A stretch of 64,000 nucleotides of DNA, taken from the NCBI GenBank assembly GCA_017406005.1, contig JAFQZI010000173.1:47624-111623 (forward strand), in the 5' to 3' direction. Positions 41,683 to 48,830 of this stretch are shown here, one piece after another (within the stretch, counting starts at the first letter, position 1; each line of letters begins with the position of its first letter). This DNA comes from Oscillospiraceae bacterium (GTDB lineage: Bacteria; Bacillota; Clostridia; Oscillospirales; Oscillospiraceae). The notes below the pieces were generated by a model. The model was not told the origin of the DNA, did no database searches, and saw only the letters and a program-made list of their open reading frames with translations. The translations under genes were made by a program, and so were the position numbers.

Positions 41683-43610
41683 CAGCGTAACCTCCCTTGG
41701 TTGTTATAAAAAATCTGAGCTCCGATGAGCTCAAAGTCTTCATTCAGATTGTTGTTCACCAGCTTCATGGTGAAATGCAGGACCCTCCTGCACATGGGTC
41801 TTCTCCGAAAGACAGCAGGCACCCTGCTGCTTTCCGGCCTTGTGCCGGGGATAGCTGCTCCCGCAAGACAGGGGACGGAACGCCTGTCTCTTGCGGGGGA
41901 GACAGTGACCCGTCCCCGGTCTTGCTCATTCACCACTTGCAGGTTGGTTAGATCCTGCCGGGTTTCGTAATCCGTCAGATACCAGAGCTCCGAGTTTTCC
42001 GGCTCACAGGCACCGAGCGTAACAATCACAGAATTGACGTTTTTCCGCTTATCATAGCTGCCGAAGTTCATCGTAGGGAAGCGAAACAATCTCTCATACG
42101 AATAGCCATAGTCATTGTATTGATACTGTAAACCACTCAGTCTGCCCTGCTGACTGATATGAAAGATCTCCCCCGCTTCCTGTATCAAAGCAACAGCATT
42201 CGTGCCCGTAAGATAAAACCACGAGGGATCCTTATAACCGGAGAGCTCGTAATTCCAAGCCCAGGTGTGACCGTTAACCGTGAGATAGTAATGTGTGCCG
42301 TCATCACAACTACAGACAAGATCTTCGTCAATCCCGGTAATATCTGCCAGATATCCCGGTCGTTCGGAGGATCCATTTACTTTTCGTGAAATCTCTATGA
42401 TATTATTCTCATAGGCAGCCGTCGTATCAAGGATACTGTAAACTCCACTCCGATTGGCAAACACCAGGTTATTTTCAACGAGCTGGATGCTCCACGGCAG
42501 ATCACAGCCGATGGAGGCGTTGATGGGAATGTAGGGAAGATCAATGAAAATACGATCATTGATCGTCTGGGTTCCCAAAGTGGTCTTCCCCACACTCCCC
42601 TCTTTGAAGATGATCAGGTTGTCCTGCTGTTTGCCGAAGCCGGTGATGCGCTCTTCCGTTGAGCTGGCGAGTTGAACCTGTTCCATCGGGAAGTAGCTGG
42701 CATCCATCTTGATATTGGAGTTCCCGCTCCAGAAGTAGGCATTCGGCTGGTCTTCGGACCCTGCCATCACAACACAGAGTTCACCGGTTCCGCCGTAGAC
42801 GGCAGCATACCGGCAGTCCATAATAGACTTCTGTGCCTCGGGATTGGATAATTCATAGGTGATCCTTACGGTGTTATTGGTCGGCGGATCGGTAACCGGC
42901 GGAGGAGACTGGAAGATGACTTTCCCGTTCTGCCGGTCATAGCTCCATCCCTGCGTCATGTGCACACCATCCACTTCCACATACGTAACGCGGTTGGCGA
43001 TCACCGGCAGAAAATATGTCCTGGAGCCGTTGACCGCGTTGTACCAGACCGTCTTGCGGGAGCTGAGCCGGTTTTCCGGCTGATAAAGATCTCCCGCTCC
43101 GGTGGAGGGAGAGGCATTGATCAGGATAACCGGCTCGTAGGGATAAACGGAAGAGGCGGTGAAGCTCCATTCATCGTTTTCCCAGACGGCGGAGATCTCT
43201 TTATAGGCGCCGGTGGTTTTGTAATACAGCTTGTCGCTGTAGGTGAAGAAGGTGCCGCGGATCAGCGGCAGGCCGGTGCACAATTCCGTAACGGACCATT
43301 CGTTTTCACTGTCCCCTGTCCCCTGTGTCCTGTCCTCTGAGAAGCTGTAAAGCTTCTCCCCGATATGCGCGAAGACGGCGCCGTGCCAGAAGCGCGGATA
43401 GGCAGTGATGCCCTGACCGAGTTCGGTATCACTCAGATAGACCTGCCCTTTCCTTGAGCAGAGCATACCGTTTCTCCACAGCAGATTCTTCATCTCAGGG
43501 CTCTCGTTCGGCTTCAGCCGATAATCCGGATCCCAGAGATTCAGCCCTCCGCAGAGATTACTGTAATCCAGAACATATTCTTTTTTCGGTTTTACGTTTT
43601 CCGTCCACAT
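41682..43610 (-). CDS. Phage tail/stabilisation-type structural protein
   Basis: A 642-aa protein rich in Tyr, Trp, Asn and Gly with many short beta-type segments, starting YVLDYSNLCGGLNLWDPDYR after a short leader. The pattern suggests a propeller-like structural protein such as a podovirus tail nozzle or stabilisation protein. No family is secure. Two stretches are translated repeats: RTQGTGDSENE (about 92-103) and QDRGRVTVSPARDRRSVPC (about 570-588). It shares a TAATG-type overlap with the Zn-ribbon gene and 1 bp with the terminase gene. Confidence 0.6.
   Translation of the reverse strand: MWTENVKPKKEYVLDYSNLCGGLNLWDPDYRLKPNESPEMKNLLWRNGMLCSRKGQVYLSDTELGQGITAYPRFWHGAVFAHIGEKLYSFSEDRTQGTGDSENEWSVTELCTGLPLIRGTFFTYSDKLYYKTTGAYKEISAVWENDEWSFTASSVYPYEPVILINASPSTGAGDLYQPENRLSSRKTVWYNAVNGSRTYFLPVIANRVTYVEVDGVHMTQGWSYDRQNGKVIFQSPPPVTDPPTNNTVRITYELSNPEAQKSIMDCRYAAVYGGTGELCVVMAGSEDQPNAYFWSGNSNIKMDASYFPMEQVQLASSTEERITGFGKQQDNLIIFKEGSVGKTTLGTQTINDRIFIDLPYIPINASIGCDLPWSIQLVENNLVFANRSGVYSILDTTAAYENNIIEISRKVNGSSERPGYLADITGIDEDLVCSCDDGTHYYLTVNGHTWAWNYELSGYKDPSWFYLTGTNAVALIQEAGEIFHISQQGRLSGLQYQYNDYGYSYERLFRFPTMNFGSYDKRKNVNSVIVTLGACEPENSELWYLTDYETRQDLTNLQVVNEQDRGRVTVSPARDRRSVPCLAGAAIPGTRPESSRVPAVFRRRPMCRRVLHFTMKLVNNNLNEDFELIGAQIFYNNQGRLR
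41866..41926. repeat. REP-like GACAGGGGACGG inverted pair inside the tail gene
   Basis: AAGACAGGGGACGG (41866-41879) and an inverted partner CGTCCCCGGTCTTG (41911-41924) form a large hairpin. It is translated in frame within the 642-aa protein. Confidence 0.7.
43310..43340. repeat. CCCCTGTCC-type dispersed repeat in the tail gene
   Basis: Reverse-orientation copy of the CAGGGGACAGG family seen at 29971 and 32510; translated in frame. Confidence 0.6.
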
Positions 43611-43786
43611 TAACAGTACTCTTCCAGTGCGAGGTATTCATAGGCGTCACAGAGGGTGATGCACTGCTCACAGGCGAAAACCTCATGGTCTTTATCCAGA
43701 TAGAGGGTGTCGCACTCCCTGCCGCAGACGGGGCAGCGCGGGATGAATTCATCCGCTTGCGGCGGGTCGAGCCGGCAGTCTCTCAT
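43610..43786 (-). CDS. Small zinc-ribbon protein, first gene of the phage operon
   Basis: A 58-aa protein with CPVCGREC and, 20 residues on, CEQC (two CxxC knuckles), a zinc-ribbon fold likely binding DNA or protein. The ATG at 43786 follows GAAAGGAG. It overlaps the start of the 642-aa gene by TAATG. No named family. Confidence 0.65.
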   Translation of the reverse strand: MRDCRLDPPQADEFIPRCPVCGRECDTLYLDKDHEVFACEQCITLCDAYEYLALEEYC

Positions 43787-43810
43787 ACGGTCTCCTTTCA
43801 AGGCGAAAAC

Positions 43811-43847
43811 CCGGGAACTGCATTGCTCCCGGATTTCCGTTTTTTAT
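43811..43847. terminator. Bidirectional terminator between AAA ATPase gene and phage operon
   Basis: CCGGGA ... TCCCGG hairpin (43811-43832) flanked by GAAA/TTTC pairs. T runs follow on both strands. It also lies within the leader of the phage operon, where it could attenuate. Confidence 0.6.
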
Positions 43848-43856
43848 TTTATTTCC

Positions 43857-43910
43857 AGTATAATACTACCATAACGGTGCATAGTACTTCGCAGTACTTC
43901 ATAGTACACT
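43857..43910 (-). promoter_or_regulatory. Phage operon promoter with three phased AGTACTTC boxes
   Basis: On minus a TATACT -10 (43862-43857) has no good -35. Three AGTAC(TTC) boxes start at 43883, 43893 and 43903 (exact 10-bp steps) right upstream, as expected for an activator- or repressor-bound promoter. Confidence 0.45.
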
Positions 43911-43953
43911 TTCAGGAATCTGTATTTTTTTCAGAGCCTTTTTTATTTTCTTA

Positions 43954-45321
43954 TTACAGGCAGAAAGCCATATAGGCAGGAAGATAGGTGATGCCATCTT
44001 CTTCCTTATAGGTTTTCGGGTGAATTACATACGCATTCTCAATTCTTTTCCGCCCGTATTGCTTCAGGAAAGCAGTGAGTGAAGTGGTTGTATAGTTTTT
44101 GGACGATTTCACTTCAATTGCACTGAGCTTACCGCTGATTTTTGATCCTTCTGCAATCAAAAAATCCATTTCCATATCGTTGCGGTGCAGCTCTTCACTG
44201 TAATGATTATAATAATATAGCTTGTGCCCGTTAGCCGAGAGACACTGTGCCACCACATTTTCAAAAAACATCCCCTTATTGACGGATAGACGGTTTTTCA
44301 GGATTTTGAGATACAGATTTTCTTCTGCCAGCTGAGATTCATCAAAGGTATGGCTGATGAGCAGCCCGGTATCGCAGAGGTAACATTTGATATAGGTTCT
44401 GTCCTCATTCAGGGAAAGCCCGATATTGGGGTCTGTAGAATTGAAGCATTCGTTGACAATCATAGAATCAGAAAGCCAGAAGAATGTTTCCTCATAGTCA
44501 ATGCCCTCGCCGCCTCCGACGCTTTTTAGCCGGACACGTTTTTCATGCTGTGACAAAAAAGCCGGAATCTGATCAAAGATGGACAATACCTTTGTCCTGT
44601 ACGGAACCTCTATTTTCCCGATATCATTTCGGTAGGTCATCAGAATATCCCGCTTTTCAGCATCAGCAGCACGGAAACTCTTTCCGTTTTCCAGGTATTT
44701 GCTGACAGCTTTCGGCATACCTCCAACCAATATATACTCACGGAAGAGAAGACCGGCTTTCTGATGCATATGCTCATCGGGAGCAATGCGCTTTTCAAAA
44801 CAGGACCGGATATACCGGAGCAACTGGCTTTCTCCGAGAGCTGCAGCAAACTCCTCAAAGTCCATCGGGTACATTCTGATATCCCGTTCTTCCGACGGGA
44901 TGTTGATGTCCTTCACATTCTCATGAATGGAAATCAGTGATCCGGTTTCCAGAAAATCATACCGGCCGTCTTTTACGAGATATTTGATCGCCTCGCGCGC
45001 TTTGGGGAACTTCTGTATTTCATCGAAGATCACAAGCGACTCCCTGGGAAAAAGCTCCGTATGGTACTCCGACTGAATCAGCATCCAAAAGGTATCAAGA
45101 TCATTCAGATAATTATGAAATGCGTTTTTTACGAAGCTGCTGGCGATTGTAAAATCGATCAGAAGATAGCTTCGATATTCCCTCTTTCCAAACTCTTCCA
45201 CAATCGTAGACTTTCCAATCCGGCGAGCCCCTTCGATCAAAAGCGCCTTTTCTCCGTGTGCCTCTTCCTTCCAGGCAAGAAGCTCTTTATAAATTTTCCT
45301 TTCAAACAGCAAGATAACCAT
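43954..45321 (-). CDS. AAA+ ATPase with DUF4143-type C-terminal region
   Basis: A 455-aa ATPase of the large family found in many copies in gut anaerobes. P-loop GARRIGKST (about 31-39), Walker B SLVIFDEIQ, the sensor region LETGSLISI, and a C-terminal nuclease-like DUF4143/restriction-fold part (MEMDFLIAEGS, AIEVKSSKNYTTTSL). Cellular role is not established. AAAGGAG abuts the ATG at 45321, so a TTG at 45312 (giving MLFERKIYKE) may be the true start. Its promoter carries repeated AAACGCAA boxes. Confidence 0.85.
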   Translation of the reverse strand: MVILLFERKIYKELLAWKEEAHGEKALLIEGARRIGKSTIVEEFGKREYRSYLLIDFTIASSFVKNAFHNYLNDLDTFWMLIQSEYHTELFPRESLVIFDEIQKFPKAREAIKYLVKDGRYDFLETGSLISIHENVKDINIPSEERDIRMYPMDFEEFAAALGESQLLRYIRSCFEKRIAPDEHMHQKAGLLFREYILVGGMPKAVSKYLENGKSFRAADAEKRDILMTYRNDIGKIEVPYRTKVLSIFDQIPAFLSQHEKRVRLKSVGGGEGIDYEETFFWLSDSMIVNECFNSTDPNIGLSLNEDRTYIKCYLCDTGLLISHTFDESQLAEENLYLKILKNRLSVNKGMFFENVVAQCLSANGHKLYYYNHYSEELHRNDMEMDFLIAEGSKISGKLSAIEVKSSKNYTTTSLTAFLKQYGRKRIENAYVIHPKTYKEEDGITYLPAYMAFCL

Positions 45322-45335
45322 CTCCTTTGCGGGAC

Positions 45336-45363
45336 AGTATAACATATTTCCGTCAAAACGCAA
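45336..45363 (-). promoter_or_regulatory. Promoter of the AAA ATPase gene
   Basis: On minus: TTGCGT (45363-45358), 16-base spacer, TATACT (45341-45336). The -35 lies inside the first AAACGCAA box. Confidence 0.6.
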
Positions 45364-45479
45364 AGTATTTTTTATTGATATTCCATATTAAACGCAAGGT
45401 ATTTTAGTAATATCTTCTGTTTTCCGTCAAAACGCAATATAAAAACATCTAAAAAATGCCTATAAACGCAAAGTAAAAT
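45356..45479. repeat. Four AAACGCAA(A/G)GTA boxes in two 34-bp pairs
   Basis: Boxes start at 45356, 45390, 45430 and 45464 (steps 34, 40, 34). Two carry a longer shared TTCCGTCAAAACGCAA prefix. The first overlaps the -35 of the ATPase promoter. Confidence 0.75.
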
Positions 45480-45511
45480 GGAAGAAAAGAAATTTTCGAA
45501 AAAGGAAAAAA

Positions 45512-45544
45512 GCAAAAATTCGGGCCCTTCCGAAGAAGGGCCCG
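45512..45544 (-). terminator. Terminator of the metallopeptidase gene
   Basis: CGGGCCCTTC ... GAAGGGCCCG hairpin (45521-45544) followed on minus by a T-rich tract. Confidence 0.8.
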
Positions 45545-45645
45545 GGAATCAGCTGTTTCGTTCTGTCGGGGAGATACGGGCGAAGACGGAGAACCGCCCC
45601 CCGTCCTGCAGTGGAAAAAGCAATCGTTTTCTGCCTTTTTTTACG

Positions 45646-47607
45646 CTACAGCATCTCGCCGCGGGTCAGGGGCGGGTAAGAGGCGCGGCGGAGGATCTCA
45701 TTGCACTGCTCGACCGTCATCCGTTCGGCACAGCAGACCATCATAGCATAGAGCTGATGGACGCCGGAGAAGCGCAGATGGCAGCCGCCGATCTGCAGGA
45801 GCTTCAGGCCGAGATCGGCGCGGAGGTTCAGGGCAACGACCACGGCGACGAGGTGCGCTTCGGAAATCCTCGGCTGCGCCATCCATTTGGAGACCGCCCG
45901 CCTGTCCACCCCGAGGCTGAAGGAGAGCTTCTCCCAGGTGAGGCCTTTCTTATCCAGAATCAGCTGGACGGCCTTCTGCAGATCGTTGGGCAGGGCGTCG
46001 GAAAGCTCGCTCCAGAGGGCGGCATCCCGCAGGAAGGAGGAACTCTCCTTCTCCCAGGCGGGAGTGCCAGGTTCGGCGACAAAATCATGCGGAAGATAAC
46101 AGCCGGCAACCTCCTTCTTCCGGGCAGCCCACAACGGAGAACCCGGCAGGACAGCCGCCCTGCCGACAGGGGTGAAGGCGATGCAGCACTCGTCAATATG
46201 GGAGCGGGCATACGGCGTCAGGCGGCAGCGGCCCTGACTGTCACGGGTGAGGTACCTGCTGTGGACGCGGCATAAATGCCCTTCCACATAGGCATAGCGG
46301 CCGCCGGCGAGGGCGGAGGAAAAGGCGGCGGAACGGGAAAAGAGCGCAGCCGCCTCGGCAAAGGAGATGGCATAAGTCCTGCCGGCGGGCCAGGCGGAAG
46401 AGCAGGCATGGTCGGGGACGTAAGTACCGTCCCGCAGGAAGCAGAACACGCCTTCGGCACAGCGGTATCCGTTTTCAATCAGGCGGACGCGCGCCATGGA
46501 ACGGGAAACACCGTAGAGCTCCGCCAGCTCCGTGATCAGACGGCGCGTCACGGCGGGGGGAAAATCCCTGTTTATGCTGTGCGTGCGGCACTGGACTTCC
46601 TGCCAGATCAGATTGCCCGGCATCATCATGTAACCGGGAATGGCGCCGGCCTGGCGCTCCATCCATGCCTCCTCGGGAGAGGAAGAGGCAGCCCGGACCG
46701 GAGATGCTTTGCGGCACGCCTGCAGCTTTTCACCGGTGCCGGCCGCCTGCCGCAGGAAAAAGAAGAGCCTGTCGAGCCGCCAGTGGATGCATTCATGCAC
46801 CACGGTGCTGTTTTGCGCCTCCGGGGTGCGGCAGAGCGACGTGTTGATGAGGACGGTGCCTGCGCGGAAGGCCTTTTCCCCGGGTTTGCCGTTCCTGCCG
46901 AGAACAGGGACGGAGGCGGGAGCAAAGAGGACAATGCCCATATCGGAACTATCTGACGGAAAGCGGCAGAGCCGGACCTTCAACCCCATGCTTTCGGCGA
47001 GGGCGCGGCCGTCAAGGGGCGTAGGGCTGCGCAGCGCCTGCGGGAAATGCTGCTTCAGGAGGCTCTCCGCCACGCGGGGATAGTCCGCCTTTCTGAGAAT
47101 GGGAAGAAGATAAGGCGTCAGCTCATAGGTACAGTATTTTGGGTCGCCCAGCGGGTCGCCGGAAGAGAGCTGCGAGACAAGGGGGCCCGCTATCGCAGGG
47201 GACTCAGGCGGCATGATCAGAAGGTACGACATGTTGAAAAAGACGCTTTCACACCGCCGGCTGCCGTGCTGAGCGGCTATCTGAAAATCCACACGGACAA
47301 TCACACGCACAAACTGCTCGCTATAATCCGCAAAAAAGCTGCCCTCCAGCCGGACGACCTCCGGAATATAGGAGCGGACCGACTCCCCTGGGGATAGGCT
47401 GAGGGCTTCCGTCAGGCGATCCTTCCCGGCAAGGAAAGCCGGCTCCAGGTCCAGGAGGAAGCTGCGCCCGTAAACGGCATTGAGCAGCTCGAAGAACGTG
47501 AAGCTGCCGCCCTTTCGCCGTTTCTCCGGCTCCGGCACCTTTAAGGGCATGAGGGGGAATGAACGGCCCAGGATTTTTATGGACTTCGGCTGGTTTTTCC
47601 TTTTCAT
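45646..47607 (-). CDS. ImmA/IrrE-type metallopeptidase fused to a C-terminal HTH domain
   Basis: A 653-aa protein. The zinc peptidase motif HECIH is at 271-275 (VVHECIHWRLDR), preceded by a beta-hairpin typical of ImmA/IrrE (GTVLINTSLCRTPEAQNSTV). The C-terminus (about 565-615) is an XRE-like helix-turn-helix, LTWEKLSFSLGVDRRAVSKW. It is much longer than ImmA (about 150-300 aa), with an N-terminal 200-residue region of unknown fold. ImmA proteases cleave CI-like repressors; here the divergent neighbour is an S24-domain repressor, so a regulatory pair is likely. Confidence 0.75.
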   Translation of the reverse strand: MKRKNQPKSIKILGRSFPLMPLKVPEPEKRRKGGSFTFFELLNAVYGRSFLLDLEPAFLAGKDRLTEALSLSPGESVRSYIPEVVRLEGSFFADYSEQFVRVIVRVDFQIAAQHGSRRCESVFFNMSYLLIMPPESPAIAGPLVSQLSSGDPLGDPKYCTYELTPYLLPILRKADYPRVAESLLKQHFPQALRSPTPLDGRALAESMGLKVRLCRFPSDSSDMGIVLFAPASVPVLGRNGKPGEKAFRAGTVLINTSLCRTPEAQNSTVVHECIHWRLDRLFFFLRQAAGTGEKLQACRKASPVRAASSSPEEAWMERQAGAIPGYMMMPGNLIWQEVQCRTHSINRDFPPAVTRRLITELAELYGVSRSMARVRLIENGYRCAEGVFCFLRDGTYVPDHACSSAWPAGRTYAISFAEAAALFSRSAAFSSALAGGRYAYVEGHLCRVHSRYLTRDSQGRCRLTPYARSHIDECCIAFTPVGRAAVLPGSPLWAARKKEVAGCYLPHDFVAEPGTPAWEKESSSFLRDAALWSELSDALPNDLQKAVQLILDKKGLTWEKLSFSLGVDRRAVSKWMAQPRISEAHLVAVVVALNLRADLGLKLLQIGGCHLRFSGVHQLYAMMVCCAERMTVEQCNEILRRASYPPLTRGEML

Positions 47608-47906
47608 GGGTTCTCCTTACATCGTTGAGAAAAGCTGTTGCTTGATGACATTATACCGCTGCTGAAACCAAATTGCAACTATTTTTGCAAAATTATTTTT
47701 TCTTTTTGTGCTTGCTATGTTAAATACTTTTTGCTATAATGAAGGCGCAGAAGAGGGACTGAAACTTCGAGGAAAGTGCTATACAGCTGCTCGCGAAGGC
47801 AACATTTTTCCTCGATTATAGTGCCCGGTCGCGAGCAAAGAAAGCAGAGACGGGTTTTCTTTCAGGCTATGGGGGCAAGTTATCCGGGAGAGAAGGAGGC
47901 TGGAGA
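47608..47906. promoter_or_regulatory. Divergent control region between metallopeptidase and S24 repressor
   Basis: Minus promoter: TTGCAA (47678-47673), 17-base spacer, TATAAT (47655-47650). Plus promoter: TTGCTA (47712-47717), 17-base spacer, TATAAT (47735-47740). A second TTGCAA at 47686-47691 beside the minus -35 may form an operator. The plus leader of about 160 nt is structured (see pseudoknot). Confidence 0.7.
47768..47837 (+). promoter_or_regulatory. Possible H-type pseudoknot in the repressor leader
   Basis: CGAGGAAA (47768-47775) can pair with TTTCCTCG (47807-47814). TGCTCGCGA (47788-47796), inside that loop, can pair over 9 bp with TCGCGAGCA (47829-47837). The interleaved order is that of a pseudoknot. 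An alternative GTGCTATA/TATAGTGC pairing with wobbles also exists. No known riboswitch class was recognised. Confidence 0.4.
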
Positions 47907-48779
47907 ATGAAGAAAAAGGCGAAAAACGGAGAGATTCTCCCTTTTCCGGCGGGTGGATACCGAGAAGAGCAGGGAGCGATTCCGTTTGACAAGGCCCTGC
48001 GCGAGGGTCGCAGACGCAGAAAAATCTCCCAACAGGAGCTTGCAAGTCTGCTGGGAGTGACGAGGAACACGGTTATTAACTGGGAAGCCGGGAAAAGCCG
48101 GCCCGATCTGGAGAAGATCCCCGCAATCTGTGAAGCGCTGGAGATCCCGGCGGGGGATCTTTTTTCCGACAGGCCGGGGAAGATCAGCGGCACGGAGGAT
48201 GTGCTGCTGCACAACTTCCGCCTGCTAAGCCCGACGGGGCAGCGGATCGCCGCGCGTATCCTCTCCGACATGGTGGAAGAGGAAATCCGCGCGAAAGACA
48301 GAGAGCTCAGAGAGTCCGTTGATCTCTTTCTCCGGTACGACGGATGCGCTGCCGCCGGGATCGGCTGTGAAGTGCCCGACACGAGGCCGACCCCTCTGCT
48401 GCTTCGCCGCAGCAGCAGGAATGCCGGAGCCGACGCCATCCTCGAAGTGCGGGGCGACAGCATGGAACCCGTCTACCACGACGGCGACCTGCTCTATTAC
48501 CGCTTTACGCAAACAGCCCGGCCGGGGCAGGACGTGATCTGCCTCTATCCGGAGGGCAGGATCGTGAAGCGGGTCGGGACGGACGGAAAGCTCCATTCCG
48601 TCAACCCGGCGCTCCCCTTCCCCGACCCGGGGGAGTTTACGGAGGTGCGGATCGAAGGGGTCGTGACGGGGGTGCTGAGCGAGGAGGACCTGCCGGACAG
48701 CAAGGAGAGAGAGGCGCTCGAAGAGCTCTTTCACGATGAGCTGGCGGAATTCCGCCGGAAATACGGGGCGGAGGAGTAA
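47907..48779 (+). CDS. CI/LexA-like repressor with XRE HTH and S24 peptidase domains
   Basis: A 290-aa protein. The N-terminal helix-turn-helix is SQQELASLLGVTRNTVINWE (41-60). The C-terminal S24 domain has the nucleophile Ser185 (VRGDSMEPVYHDGD) and the general-base Lys221 (GRIVKRVG). An Ala150-Gly151 bond in CAAAGIG is a plausible self-cleavage site. It should bind the shared intergenic region and be inactivated by RecA-stimulated cleavage or by the divergent metallopeptidase. GAAGGAGG precedes the ATG. Whether it belongs to the neighbouring prophage is unclear. Confidence 0.85.
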   Translation: MKKKAKNGEILPFPAGGYREEQGAIPFDKALREGRRRRKISQQELASLLGVTRNTVINWEAGKSRPDLEKIPAICEALEIPAGDLFSDRPGKISGTEDVLLHNFRLLSPTGQRIAARILSDMVEEEIRAKDRELRESVDLFLRYDGCAAAGIGCEVPDTRPTPLLLRRSSRNAGADAILEVRGDSMEPVYHDGDLLYYRFTQTARPGQDVICLYPEGRIVKRVGTDGKLHSVNPALPFPDPGEFTEVRIEGVVTGVLSEEDLPDSKEREALEELFHDELAEFRRKYGAEE

Positions 48780-48782
48780 AAG

Positions 48783-48811
48783 AAAAAAGGCCCGGTCGAG
48801 GTGACCGAGCC
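48783..48811 (-). terminator. Terminator of the sugar operon
   Basis: On minus GGCTCGGTC ... GACCGGGCC hairpin followed by TTTTTT; it stands between the S24 gene and the FGGY kinase and may serve both. Confidence 0.85.
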
Positions 48812-48830
48812 CGTCTTGTTCTGGTTTGGT

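Larger units (their letters stand above)
17454..43910. mobile_element. Degraded podovirus-like prophage with inserted cassettes
   Basis: All recognisable phage genes lie on the minus strand (Zn-ribbon protein, tail-type protein, terminase, portal, scaffold, capsid, connector, endolysin, holin-like, virion-type protein, GIY-YIG). No integrase, repressor, replication or long-tail genes were found inside, and the large terminase has a nonsense codon, so it is not a functional prophage on its own. Outer limits are approximate because no att repeats were recognised. Confidence 0.75.
45322..45645. other. Gene-free region upstream of the AAA ATPase
   Basis: Contains the ATPase promoter, the four-box repeat array (45356-45479) and the terminator of the metallopeptidase gene. 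The ATG-led frame at 45478 is not preceded by a ribosome site and is not considered a gene. Confidence 0.6.

Noticed and set aside
17454-43910. Diversity-generating retroelement behind the variable NGTV proteins
   Set aside because: No reverse transcriptase, accessory protein or template repeat was seen; variation in the middle regions is repeat-type and not adenine-directed.
45356-45479. CRISPR-like array
   Set aside because: Repeats are only about 12-16 bases and imperfect, number four, and overlap a promoter; no cas genes nearby.
45478-46275. Plus-strand 265-codon frame opposite the metallopeptidase
   Set aside because: No ribosome site; it runs through a terminator hairpin and is the reverse of conserved coding sequence.
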